The notes beneath the pieces were generated by a model that had not been told where the DNA came from, made no database searches, and worked only from the letters and a program-made list of their open reading frames with translations. The translations under genes and the position numbers were made by a program. 64,000 nt of DNA, taken from the NCBI GenBank assembly GCA_028023455.1, contig JAQFVV010012509.1, positions 1 through 64,000 on the forward strand. Reading direction: 5' to 3'. Of this stretch, positions 37,860 to 49,900 are shown piece after piece (positions within the stretch are counted from its first letter, which is position 1; each line of letters opens with the position of its first letter). The DNA comes from Epiperipatus broadwayi. Its lineage: Eukaryota > Onychophora > Udeonychophora > Euonychophora > Peripatidae.

Positions 37860-39074
37860 TGTTTATCAGTTTTACATAAGATCTTTACTAAGACCATTGC
37901 AAATCATTTATTGAGAATGTTGGATTCGGACCATATAAGCCTACAGTACAATAACAAATAAATTCTATCTAATAGGAAAAAGTTATATAATGAATCTGAA
38001 GTGAAGTGGCATTTTTAATAGGATTCACAAATGATGAAGCATTTAATTTTAAAACCACTGCAATTGCAAACAAATCTTATAAATATCATGGTACTGATAC
38101 AGGATATAAAATTCGGAAAAATATTGATCAAATGCATTATCAGTAATCACATTACACAGAGAGACTATGAAGATTAATATAGTAAAAATGAATGGCAGGC
38201 TGATTTCACTTCTTAAACTTTTTATGGCTGCTTTATGAAAATATTTTGTGGATTAAAATGAAAAGCAAAGTGAGTGAATATTATACCATGAGGATATGCA
38301 TTTGTGTTTAAAGCTAATGCTTTACTTCAAGAAACGCTACCAGATGAAAGCAATGAAGTAAGACTAAAAATAAATATTAAAAAGGTTATCTCAATAGCTT
38401 TTCAAAAAAAGCTGTGAAAACATAAAATTAATATTAACAAATTAAATGAAATTAAAATTAACTATATATATTTTGGCAAAATTGTGAATACAATGAGTAA
38501 CATAATGGATAAAATTAATCAAATAATTAAATTTGGTTAAAATGCTTTCATTAGAATTAATATAATTAAAAAAACATATCAATGTATTAAAGATTTATTT
38601 ATAAGTCTGAGGTTTACTTAATATTCAAGCAATACAAAAAATGCAGACTACTTAGAAAAAAAATATGTATAGGAATTAACAAGGAAAGATTTAAAAAAAT
38701 ACATAAATGACAGATAAACAGGTTAGAAATTAAAATTAAGATGAGCTGGACATGATGTAGTAAAGATGATAACAGAGAATAACTGGAATCGTAAAATAAA
38801 TCTCAAAAGATGATAAAAAAAAAAACTAAAAAAAGACTACATGTCGCATGCATGTGAGCTAAAATAATGTGGAAAAGTTAAGAATAAGTAATATTTGACT
38901 AAATGTGGAGAGAATTTCATTTTTCAATAAACTGATAATACTTGAAAATGATGATGATGATGCACATAAGTGATATTTTAATTAATAAATAGAATACCCA
39001 ATAGCATCCAACAGAGAAGCATACTCAATACAAGATCACATGATACTAAGCCATTCTAAACCTAATAACTCTAT

Positions 39075-39600
39075 GTAGAGCTAATAAAAAAATTTAATTA
39101 CAAATGTTTTAAAATGAAATATAATTTAATTGCCCCCAAAGAAATTGTATGGCAACATATTATGGAGAGACTAAAACTAATATTGCCACCAGAGTAGCTC
39201 AACACAGATACCTTTATAATAGAACCAAAACAAAGCTTGAAGGTAATTCGGTTTTCATTGAGCATGAGAGAACCACTGGCCATGCTTTTCTATCCATCAC
39301 AGCCAGTGACATTTGCTCTGAAACAAACAACATCAAACGTAAAGTCAGGGAAGCTTACTACAATGTAAGTGACCCATCAGCAATCAACAGAAGAGAGGCT
39401 TGCTTTTCTCTATCTCGAAAATGGTCCACGTAACCTCTGCATATGAATTTGCATAAAATTTGCATTAATATTATAATTATTAATCAAATACAAGTCACCA
39501 TGAATATGGGACTATAAACTGTTCCAAAAGTGCTTGGCAATAAATTTTGATAATTTCACATACAATTAATAGCTTCATTATCTGTGCGCAGAGCACATAT
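39075..39600 (+). pseudogene. PLE fragment with GIY-YIG domain, second copy of the same family
   Basis: The frame 39149-39433 encodes MATYYGETKTNIATRVAQHR, then FIEHERTTGHAFLS and NRREACFSLSRKWST, a GIY-YIG nuclease whose YYGET replaces the classic YIG. The catalytic-type R (TRVAQH) and E (about 39256) are present. The coding sequence continues upstream without a start, so the apparent ATG is internal. Downstream, GGGACT..CTGTTCC followed by AAAAGTGCTTGG (39507-39535) matches the hammerhead-like relic of the 37.3-kb copy, with GAAA changed to AAAA. The RT is absent, so this too is 5'-truncated. No target duplication was found. Confidence 0.8.
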
Positions 39601-40755
39601 ATATATATATTAATCTTGGTTTTATAAAATTATTGGACGAAATTAGAGATTATTTTTAAATATATAAATAAAATTCTGAAAATGTCATTAAAAAAAAAAA
39701 GTCATAAAATGTGTGTTAATTTTGGCAATCAACTATAAATCGCCTATTTAAAAATTATTATATTCATATAAATATAATATTTGGAAATCCATTTGATAAT
39801 CTCATAGTCAAAAAGACATGCTTTCATTTGACTAATAGTCCATCCTAACTGTACTTCCGTATTAGGCCGGTTTGTAGCAATCACTTATGGCATTAGATTA
39901 AATAATACTATTTTAAACAATATAAAGTATTTATCAATTATTAATTGGACTGTTATATTTAATAGTATTGGGAAGATAGAACTGTTAGTAATAACTGAAC
40001 TACATTTGGTTGTAAATTAGTGACTGAACACAAGTAACACCGAAATTTGGTTGTATAAAAGTCTTAAGCTTAAAATAATGTCTTAATTTTTTTTTGCATC
40101 CTGAATATTTAATGAAAATTTCAGTGAATGTGAACAATAAAATTCTTTGGCTATAAATGGTATGATTTATCTTTTATATTTGTATGTGTTCAAAGTTTTT
40201 TAAATTTCTAACCACTGAATAATTCTCAGACATCATTTACACAATAAGAAACTTTAAATAAAAGTATACAACAAATTTATAATCCATTGAGTTTTTATTT
40301 TATATATTAATAAAAAATATCTTCTTTGATCTTTTTTTTAATAAATATTTTTTTAAAAAATATTCAAAAAAAATGGAGTGCCCCTGATATTTAGCATTGG
40401 AAATTATAAATGCACATTTTATTTAATAATAAAAAATATTAAGTTTAGAGCAACATAAAAATAATAATAATAAATACATTTTACATAAAATGAACAATAT
40501 AATAATCTTTCAACAAATATCCACCAGGTAAAGTAGTTATAAATATATTTTTTGTAAACTTTACAAATCCAAATAATTTAAAATAAATTTGCAATTTTAA
40601 AACATTATTTTTACATACTGAATATATATATCTTAATTTCTTTTTATGTTAGAAAATAATAGCTGACAATTATAGGAGTATGTAACTTTATAAAACTGAC
40701 AATTTTGAATCAATTTGAATTAAATATTTATACTATTTCTTTTTTTGTTTCTCAT
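39601..40755. other. AT-rich non-coding interval
   Basis: It begins with an (AT)n run (39597-39612). I see no gene. TTTGACTAATAGTCCATCC at 39828-39846 has a relative at 51707-51726, hinting at another low-copy repeat. Confidence 0.6.
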
Positions 40756-40763
40756 ATGTCGTA

Positions 40764-40856
40764 GCATCGGCCGGGACGCGAACCCACAACCATCTGCAAC
40801 CATCTGCAACCAACTACTTACTTGCAAGGCAGCTGTGATGACCTCCCGGCTAACAA
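40764..40856 (-). repeat. tRNA-derived SINE (tRNA-Ala-like)
   Basis: On the minus strand it starts GTTAGCCGGGAGGTCATC (A-box region, 40837-40854), has an anticodon-arm-like CCTTGCAAG, and a clear B box GGGTTCGCGTCCC (40773-40785). A 10-bp unit GCAACCATCT is tandemly duplicated between the boxes, so it cannot fold as a tRNA. The tail CGGCCGAT...GAGAAACAAAAA recurs at about 52690-52723. Confidence 0.75.
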
Positions 40857-40859
40857 TGC

Positions 40860-41983
40860 TTGATGTTGTACCAAAAGTTACATTTCAAATGTTATTTATA
40901 TCTTTCTAAATATTCACAATTGTTTTTAATAAATTAAAGGCAATACTCATTCTGAATCACCACCAAACGGAAATGTAAAGATTGCTTTTGGCAAAGCACT
41001 AAAATGCTTCAAGGTTATATATATAATATTTTCAATAATTTCTCCAAAAATATATTAGTATTAGCTTTAATTTATTACATTTCAGTGATAGGGTTATTAT
41101 AATAATTGTTCTGAAGATATATAATTTAACAATTTGATAGAAGGTGTACTTGATAAACAAAATAATAATTTAGATCACTGGGCATATTGGTGGAATTTAA
41201 AAAACACATCATTTAAGTGTGTAGAAACAACTGGTGGAAAAAAATAATTGCGATAAATCGTTTTTTTTTTTTCATGGAAGACTTGCAAACAAAAAAATAA
41301 AACTTTAATTAGTTTGCCTATTTGACATAGAATAAATAATCTAATATCGATATCTGATTTCTTCATATGTTTGATATACAGAATATATTACATAACACAG
41401 CAATCAAAGAATTTCTGTGGTGCATCAGTTTTTTCAAAGTTGATTATTGAATTCTTCTGCTTGTTCAAGGGGAATAGTAATAATTGTGCCTGAAATACAA
41501 GATGAAAAAGAAATATATATTTGAAATAGATATATAAATGAAACAAAATATAATAATAATAACAATGGTTAATGGCCCCCTTTATAGTCAAAAACTTTTA
41601 TGACATATACATGATTATTATAATATCTAGAATATTAATACATGGAAATTTTAAAAGCAGAAAAAGTTGTGATAACATATGAAAGCCTCTCATATTTTAC
41701 TCAGTTACACTTTACAAATTAAAAAAAAAAATTAGCTTTGATTGCAACATTTGGAGAACCATTTCTACTTACAATAGTCTTATAAAATAACTATTAACAA
41801 TAAAGCTATTTTTTTTAGAGCTGAAGTTATAATGGCTAATAAAATAATCATATACTTGCACCCATAGGTAATGATAAAGCAATTATAGCATAATATACCA
41901 AATAGGTCTACATGTAACAAAAATATTTTAAATCTGGGCAAACATTTCCCTGTTGGAAACTTAAAACCTACAACAGGATAGTT
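40860..41983. other. AT-rich non-coding interval
   Basis: Homopolymer runs and AT-rich DNA. The two minus-strand frames at 41175-41366 and 41388-41591 are low-complexity with no domain. I see no other feature. Confidence 0.6.
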
Positions 41984-42222
41984 TTAAACAAGGCAAAACT
42001 ATCTCCATACAGTAATGCCACCCTGTGCCAATCAGAGTAATCAATGGATGCCAGAAGGCTTGTGCATAAAATCCCTATCTAATGCCATACAGTAGTGCCA
42101 CCCTGTGCCAATTAGAGTAAGCATTAGATAGGAATTTTATGCACAAGCCTTCTGGCATCCATTGATTACTCTGATTGGCACAGGGTGGCACTACTGTATG
42201 GAGAGAGTTTTGCCTTGCTTAA
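41984..42222. mobile_element. piggyBac-type foldback MITE (copy 2)
   Basis: A 231-bp element (41988-42218) with perfect TTAA on both sides (41984-41987 and 42219-42222). Ends are ACAAGGCAAAACT and AGTTTTGCCTTGC. The arms pair through CCATACAGTA, GCCACCCTGTGCCAAT, GAGTAATCAATGGATGCCAG and AAGGCTTGTGCATAAAAT. The middle contains a partial direct repeat of the left arm (about 42081-42120), so the hairpin has an extra internal segment. No coding capacity. Confidence 0.88.
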
Positions 42223-43456
42223 TAACAATTATGTGCTAGTATGAGATAGTGATCATGTGAGGATAGTTTTACATAATAAATTTTGTAACTAAAACATCTT
42301 TAAAAACAAATGTTTAGAAAATATATTAGATGTAAGAATTTACATATATATTTACATATAAAATAATAAAAGTAAAATGCTAATATAAAAGAATATTATT
42401 CTAAGAATGATTTTGATATTTTTAGGGCTAAATAATATTGTAAATATTCCTATATTAAACAGGGTATTTGCTTTGATAGACAAATTAATACTTTTCTTCA
42501 AATACAATGATCTGAAATACAAATTTTTTATATTAAATAATGTTACAAAATAATATATTCACTATATTAACAGTCATTTCTAAGTAAAATGACATTTTCA
42601 ATAATACTCTTTGTTTGCAAGAGAAGCAAAAAATTTCTAAAGACCTCTCATGATTTAATCTATTACAAATTCTTTTTGCAGTGTTCTTTCTCAAAGAAAG
42701 TTAAAAACAAATATTTTCTTATAAAAGAGAATTACTATATAAATAAACGCCAATTTTAGTATGAATTTTAAATAATATATTGTATTATAAATAGTATATT
42801 GTATTATTTGTGATTATTATTTTTTATCTTTCAAGGCTTTCTAATGATATAATAATAATGAGAAACAATGCTAGTTTATAAAACAGTTTTTATTCATTAT
42901 TCATATATCTACGTAATAACTACAGAAAATAATCAACCAAACAAAATGTTTAAATAACAATTTTTGTACTGAAATCAATAATTTTCTAGTAAATGCAATT
43001 GAAAAATTATGTATTTAAATTATGGTACAGAAAGTATATATTTTATTTCTAAAAGAAATTTCCAGCAATAATTCAATCCATATTTTGGGATTCCATTTTT
43101 TTTAATAATAGCTTTTAACTATGGAAAATTTTAAGTCAAATTGATCCCCATGCTCTTTCCTTTAAAAAAGAATTAAATATGAAAAGTGTCAAAATAATAC
43201 ACAAAGGAGATATTCCAAAAAGTGAGACAATTATATCTTTTTCAAAAATATTTTTAATCTTTCACAACAATTTTTGTGCTGGTGATGTGATCGAATATTG
43301 CAGATGGAAATTTACTACATTCTCCAGCTTTGAACTGTTATACAAAAATTATTTATTGCATTATGAGAATTTTCTGACTTATGGTTCCCATATTTTTATA
43401 ATAAATAATCAAAATCATATACAATAATTATATAAATATATGTATATTAATAATAA
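42223..43456. other. AT-rich non-coding interval
   Basis: No gene, RNA or repeat structure is visible. The short frame at 43179-43427 has no recognised domain. Confidence 0.6.
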
Positions 43457-43505
43457 TGTACTGGACACTCTATCCATCTTGATTGCAGAGGACACCACCA
43501 GATAA
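43457..43505 (-). repeat. Terminal piece of the 2-kb repeat, copy 2
   Basis: TGTACTGGACACTC, CATCTTGATTGCAGAGG and CAGATA match, in reverse, the end of copy 1 at 36080-36128. The rest of this copy lies beyond the LINE pair, from 46971. This shows the LINEs inserted about 50 bp inside the element. Confidence 0.7.
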
Positions 43506-45608
43506 TTGGAATATTAGGTTCACAAAAAATGAATTGAATGAGGCAGGGAAAAGATTGAAAAGTGAAAGGCGAGAGGTTTAGATGGATGGGCAGCAGAGAT
43601 GGTAATGAATTTAGGTCATAGAGCAAAAGCAAAGTTATTATCATGTTTTAATAAAATGGCACAGAAGACAGTTTTTCCGGTTAGTTGGAGTAATACAAGA
43701 ATAAGATTATTATTTAAAGGAAAGGGTAAGGATCATAGAAAGTTAAATAATTATAGACCGATAGCGGTAACATCAGTTTTATATAAAGTTTTCTCATATA
43801 TGGTAGCTGGAAGAATTGTAAAATGGATGGAAGAGAATAATGTAGTGGGGAAATGCAAGGAGGTTTTAGGGCAGATAGGCATATAGGAGATGGTTTGTTT
43901 GTAGTTACACAGCTTATGGAGATGAGTAGGAATTCAGGTAGATCATTATATATGAGTTTTATAGATATAAAGAAAGCATATGATAGAGTAAATAGAAATA
44001 GATTATGGGTAAGGTTAGCCAATTTGGGAATGGATGAAGCTTTAGTAAATATTATTAAGAAATTATATGAAAATAATTATTATACTTACAAGTTAGGGGA
44101 TATAGAATCAGTTAAAGTTAAAAATGGGGTGGGACTGAGGCAAGGATGCCCTATGTCACCTATTTTGTTTTTGTTGTTTTTGAGTGAAATGGAGAAAGCA
44201 ATAGAAAGACTAGGAAGAGGTGTAGAGATACCAATAATAGGTGGCAAGGGAGTATATATTTTGTCGGGTCTTTTCTTTTGCAGATGATATCTTTTTGTAT
44301 GCAGAAAGAAGAGAAGATATGGAAATTATTTTGGGGACATGTGCAAGGGTGGCTAAAGAGATGGGGATTAAATTTAGTGAAAAAAAATCAAATATAATGA
44401 TGGTTAATACTGGGGAAAGAGAAGATGTAGAATTTTTATTGGGGGATATAAAGTTAAGTGTGATAGATAGATATAGGTATTTGGGAATCATCTTATGTAA
44501 TCAGGAAAATTGCTTGGATGAATGGGAGAAAAACTTGGTAAACGAAGCAAAGAAAAGAAAGGGTTTGGTAAAGAAACCAATAGTATTTTCATATAATAAA
44601 TATGATGTAGCTAGAATAGTCTGGAAGGGAGTTGCAGTAGCAGGGTTAACATATGGTAATGATGCATTATGGGTTAGTAAAAGAGTTTTAGATTATTTAG
44701 AGAAAGTACAAAGGGAAATAGGAAGACATGCATTAGATGCAGAGATGTGGACAGCAAAGGAGGCAATTCAAGGAGAAATGGGATGGTCAAGTTTTTATAT
44801 GAGAGATGCAAAAAGTAAAATGAAAATGTTTGGTAGGTTGCAGTTTATGGATAGTAAAAGAATAGCAAAAATAGTGTTCAATTGGGTTATGAGTAAGGGG
44901 CAGGCAACAAGATGGGTGAGAAAGGTAATGTGGTATGCGAAAGATTTGGATAAAGAATTTATATCAATATACTTGTATAAAAGATGGGATGATTGTGTTA
45001 GAAGGATTGTTGAGTGTTATAGTGGTAAGGAATGGGATAAAAGAATAGAAGCATTAATAAAAAATAGGGAGTTGGAGAGATGGAGAACTAGTATGGAGGG
45101 TAAGAAGAGTTTAAATATATATAAAAATAAACGGAATATTGCATGTGAGTTAATTTATGATAATAGTAAGGAAAGTAGTTTATTATTTAAGTCTCGAACG
45201 AGATCTTTAGCAACAAGAGAATATACATGTAAATGGAAAACCATGGATAATTTAGTGTGCAAATTGTGTAAGGAAGGTATAAAAAATATTAGGCACCTGT
45301 TGATTCAATGTAAATGCCTGAAAGCAGAAAGGGTACAGATAATGAAGTTATGGGAGAATAGACATGAACAAAGTGACTATACAGAGAGTTATTAGTTTTT
45401 ATGTTGGGTTTGCGAAAAGATAAGGGGGATTTAGATATAAAGGCCATAGAGTTGACAAAGATTATGTTGTGAAAATGGGATGGGGCAGAATATGGGAAGA
45501 CTTAAGAGTGGGGAATGGAGAATAAAATGGCTAACAGGTTTATCTGGGCATAATTGCTGAGATATACTTGACTTCGTTTAAAGAGAAGCCAAAATACATC
45601 ACACCACA
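43506..45608 (+). pseudogene. LINE reverse transcriptase, copy A (5'-truncated, frameshifted)
   Basis: A non-LTR retrotransposon ORF2 without its endonuclease. It starts at RFTKNELNEAGKRL. RT blocks in order: NYRPIAVTSVLYKV (about 43748), QGGFRADRH (43856), SFIDIKKAYDRV (about 43955, with the motif A Asp), GLRQGCPMSPILF (about 44134) and FADDIFLYA (about 44277, catalytic DD). The C-terminal part (44241-45395) ends in a zinc knuckle CKLCKEGIKNIRHLLIQC (about 45260-45311). Single-base changes break it: a deletion near 43568, a deletion at about 43850 just before QGGFR, and an extra T at about 44278 directly at FADD. The 3' tail is ATACATCACACCACA. The clade is uncertain. Base composition follows the AT-rich surroundings. 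Confidence 0.92.
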
Positions 45609-46970
45609 TATATATACTTTGTCGGGTCTTTTTTTTGCGGATGATATCTTTTTGTGTGCAGAAAGAAAAGAAGATATGGAAATTATATTGAGGTCATGTG
45701 CAAGGGTGGGTAAAGAGATGGAGATTAAATTTAGTGAAGAAAAATCAAATATAATGATGGTTAATACTGGGGAAAGAAAAGATGTAGAATTTTTATTGGG
45801 GGATATAAAGTTAAGGGTGGTGGACAGATATAGGTATTTGGGAATCATCTTATGTAGTCAGGAAAATTGCTTGGATAAATAGGAGAAAAAATTGGTAAAT
45901 GAAGCAAAGAAAAGAAAGGGCTTGGTAAAGAAACTAACAGTATTTTCATATAATAAATATGATGTAGCTAGAATAGTATGAAGGGAGTTGCAATAGCAGG
46001 GTTAACATATGGTAATGATGCATTATGGGTTAGTAAAAGAGTTTTAGGTTATTTAGAGTAAGTACAATTGGAAGTAGGAAGACATGCATTAGATGCAGAG
46101 ATGTGGACAGCAAAGGAGGCAATTCAATGAGAAATGGGATGGTCAAGTTTTTATATGAGAGATGCAAAAAGTAAAATGAAAATGTTTGGTAGGTTGCAGT
46201 TTATGGATAATAAAAGAACAGCCAAAATAGTGTTTAATTGGGTTATGAGTAAAGAGCGAGTAACAAGATGGATGAAAAAGGTAATGCGGTATGCAAAAGA
46301 TTTGAATAAGAAATTTACATCAGTATACTTGTATAAAAGAAGGGATGATTGTGTTAGGAGGATTGTTGAGTGTTATAGTGGTAAGGAATGGGATAAAAGA
46401 ATAGAAGCATTAATAAAAAATAGAAAGTTGGAGAGATGGAGAACTAGTATGGAGGGTAAGAAGAGTTTAAATATACATAGAAGTAAACGGAATATTGGAT
46501 GCGAGTTAATTTATGATAATAGTAAGGAAAGTAGTTTATTGTTTAAGGCTCGAACGGGATCTTTAGCAACAAGAGAATATACATGTAAATTGAAAACTAT
46601 GGATGATTTAGTGTGCAAATTATGTAAGGAAGGTATAGAAAATATTAGGCATCTGTTGATTGAATGTAAATGCTTGAAAGCAGAAAGGGTACAGATAATG
46701 AAGTTATGGGAGAATAAGTAAGAACAAGTGACTATACAGAAAGTGAGTTATTAGTCTTTATGCTGGGTTTGCGAAAAGATAAGGGGGATTTATATATAAA
46801 GGCCATAGAGTTGACAAAGATTATGTTGTGGAAATGGAATGGGGCAGAATATGGGAAGACTTAGAGTGGGGAATGGAAAATAAAGGGCTAACAGGTTTAT
46901 CTGGGCATAATTGCTAAGATATTCTTGACTTCGTTTAAGGAGAAGCCAAATACATCACATCACATTACAT
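45609..46970 (+). pseudogene. LINE copy B, 5'-truncated tandem partner of copy A
   Basis: It starts at the point corresponding to about 44252 in copy A, at a shared TATATA followed by TTGTCGGGTC, and repeats the rest of the element. The frame at 45568-45882 carries an intact LSGLFFADDIFLCAER, so the catalytic site damaged in copy A is in frame here. A TAG stop after NCLDK (about 45882), a TGA in place of a tryptophan codon near 45980, further stops near 46058 and 46130, and truncation inactivate it. The frame 46134-46721 carries the C-terminal part through the CKLCKEGIENIRHLLIEC knuckle. The tail is ATCACATCACATTACAT. Both copies have the same orientation. Confidence 0.9.
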
Positions 46971-49900
46971 GGAAAATTTATTTACTGTGATCAAAATGGA
47001 TGAGGATGATGGTTTGTGCCAACTAGATTCAGGGAGAAACAAGATATCTTAAATATTGTTTAAACAATTGAAAAATAAAAGCACTAAGACAAACGTCAGC
47101 CAAATTAAGTTTAAACAAATTTTAAATTTTATTTATGAGAAATATAAATTATAAGAAAAAGTTTATAATATAACAAATAGGGCTATATCAGGCATGTACC
47201 AGAAATAATAAAATTCAACGTTCTGGCAGACAGACTAATTTTCTAATAGAATTAGAAAGGGAGAGAACAAATTTCTTTCAGCAGACAATTCACCACAACA
47301 CTGTTTCCATCCACAGATATAAAAACAATACATTCTTGCAATAAATCAATGAAACTAGTGCCAGCAAGCATTTCTGGGCCCGGAAAATGCATTGGGACCA
47401 GGAACCTCATAGGCCGGTAGAAGCTGCACCTTATACTATGTTCAAAGCAAAGATGATTGATTTACCCCAAGAACAAACGTAAAATATGATTTAGGATGAA
47501 AGGAAAACAGACATTTAAAACTGGTGAATCCCCAACCAAACGCTTGGCCAAAACTAATAATAATTAAAGGTCTCAATAGTAGACAAGTAAATATTTAAAA
47601 AAGCAGTTCTGCCTGCCCAAGCATTTCAAGAGAGTGAACTAATTATAATTACAAATAAATCTATAACATGCTCTGATAAAATTTTAGTCACATGTAAAAG
47701 ACCAAAATAAATCTAGCAAGCTAAATATAAACGTTCCTAGATTTTTATATAAGTTAGTTTATCAGAGAGTGCATATGAGCAGAAAATATTAAAGCATTAA
47801 ATACTTTAGCAGAAAGAAACTCTCTTCCACCTGTAATTTACAATGGGATAAATATTATCTTCCTGCTGGCGATTTATAAAATTACAAAGAACAACAATTC
47901 CACTTTCCTATTTCAGAGACATAGAAAAGAAAAAATAAAATCTCCAAATACGAAAAACTAGAACAATAAACACAATAAATTGCCAGTCAAAAGATTTTTC
48001 AGTTTGCATAAGCGCAAACACAGTATTTTGGATCAATAAGTGGATAATAAAATAAATACAGGTGATAAAAAGTTAGGCATATAATTAGAAATATATTAAG
48101 CATATAAAAATATACACTCACTAGACACTCTGATAAATAAATTGAAAGCAAACTATGGCAAAGTATAACAAAACATAAATACAACTAATAAATATGAGGT
48201 TAAATAATGATTAAGAATAAAGATTTATGTTTAAGATTGAACAGAGATTTAACTAAAAAAACTTACCCTGGGAAGAATAAAAGAAAATATTTACCTTACG
48301 GTAAAGCAAAGTTTCATGTAGAGTGCACACTATATTTCAGTTCATATTTCAGGAGTTTTGACAATGGCAAGTACAAGGGCATTGGGGATCCAGTTTCTTT
48401 TAGACATTCATGGCAAGACTGAAGGAGAGTTGGAAGTTAGGGATTTATCACGGCATATTGATGATGACAAAACATAGAGTAGTATATTTTGACATCCTGT
48501 AATGCAACAAAGTCTTTTAACAATTGCAAGTTTTTAAAAGGAATTAAATGTCCGAATGGCTACACAGAATGCTACAAATCTCAGCAGGCTATAATCAAAG
48601 TGTGTAAAAGAATACTGAATCTCACTTTGAAGCAGTGTGTTAGCCAAGAATAAAAGCAATCTATTGTTCCAAAATTTGCAGGGTCATTTATACCAGTGCG
48701 GCCCGATACCGGGCCGCAGAAATTGTCTGTCGGTTCTCAGCTAGACTGGCAAGAAAGTTTATAATAACAAAATAATAAGATTTTAAACTTTTAATTAATA
48801 TAAACAATTTTTATTTATTTTTTCATCACATTTATTAAAAAAAAAGAAACAGAACAAAAACAAAATCTAATCAATCATACATAATTTGTTTTTCTATTTA
48901 TCACAGATGTTTATGGGGGGGGGGGTAAAAAAGTTTTTTATTATACAAACTCCAGTTGTCTTTTGATAGCCAATCACGGCTGCTTGTCAGCGTTGTTAAA
49001 ACAATAAAATGTAACGTGACTTTTTTTGATCTCTTAAATTTTTTCTACTCTCTCTTTTAATATTTCATTTTTAGTGGGGTTTTTTTTGGCTATAAGAACT
49101 TTTTATTTTGGAAATCAATTTTTATTACCTTTTTTTAAAAATAAAAACCAAAAAATAAGTTCTGTTTCTAACTTTTGCAAAGTATTTCTCAATACACCCC
49201 CACCACCCCAAAATAAAGTAAGATCAAAACTTTTGACTTTTTCAAGTTTTGTTTTCTTTTCTTTTTTGTTTAAAAATACGCCCACTTTTTTTTGGCCTAT
49301 AAGGCAATATTTTTTTTGGCTTTATTTGTATACCGTTAAAATACTAATACTTTTATTTTTAAAACCAATTTCTGTTACCTTTTTTTAAAAATAAAAACAA
49401 ACAAAAAATAACTTTGGTGTCTATCTTTTGTCTCAGTGATGACAACATATATCTCACCCACACCCTCCCCAAATAAAAATTTATCTGTAAACTTCTGCTG
49501 GTCCACAAAATCTTATCCTTACCTTTACCAGTCTGCAGGTGTTAAAAGGTTGAAGATCACTGATTTATACCATGCTACATTTCCCATGAAAACCTTTCAG
49601 GTTGTCGAATTCTAAGCTTTAGGACAGGGCAAATCTCAATCTCCCACTCAATCTAATGAAGAATTCTAACCAGGAATTATTTTAAACAACAACACAAAAT
49701 TAAATCTCCGCTGCTATTAGAATGAGCTTAAAATAAAAGCAACTGGAATGTAATTAACAAACTTGCTTGTTTTTAATCAAATTGATTAAAAACAAGCGGT
49801 GAAAGAAAACTATTTTAAAATCAATTCTATAACAAAAAATTAAAATGACTTATTTAAATATAAACGAGTATGTGTTTTTTTAAATAATTAAAAACTTGTT

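Larger units (their letters stand above)
36160..38962 (+). pseudogene. Decayed non-LTR retrotransposon (LINE), interrupted twice
   Basis: Translations in shifting frames follow a LINE ORF2. A linker segment with KLSSDEKVKDLN and IQNIFDQTKQK lies at about 36215-36300. RT text KNGKKQDIKNY (about 37295-37330) corresponds to the NYRPIS region and resumes after an insertion as LSVLHKIFTKTIANHLLRML (about 37860-37915). A later region has INYIYFGKIVN (about 38455) and, near 38740, a RWAGHVVRM-like WAGHDVVKMITENNWNRKI. The element ends with a (GAT)n tail at about 38948-38962. It is interrupted by a palindromic element (36451-36604) and a PLE fragment (37338-37847). No open frame survives and the clade cannot be fixed, but the GAT tail and C-terminal motif suggest an RTE/CR1-like type. 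Confidence 0.75.

Noticed and set aside
40764-40856. Functional tRNA-Ala gene
   Set aside because: The A and B boxes are present, but the tandem GCAACCATCT duplication and lack of an acceptor stem prevent a tRNA fold.
43714-44022. Minus-strand frame over the LINE
   Set aside because: It is the shadow of the RT on the plus strand; the same applies to 44210-44491 and 45540-45848.
48207-48422. 71-residue frame
   Set aside because: It lies in copy 2 of the 2-kb repeat and I found no corresponding frame in copy 1.
49074-49388. 104-residue frame inside the hAT element
   Set aside because: Phe/Leu/Lys low-complexity translation of T-rich DNA in a non-autonomous element; no transposase motifs.
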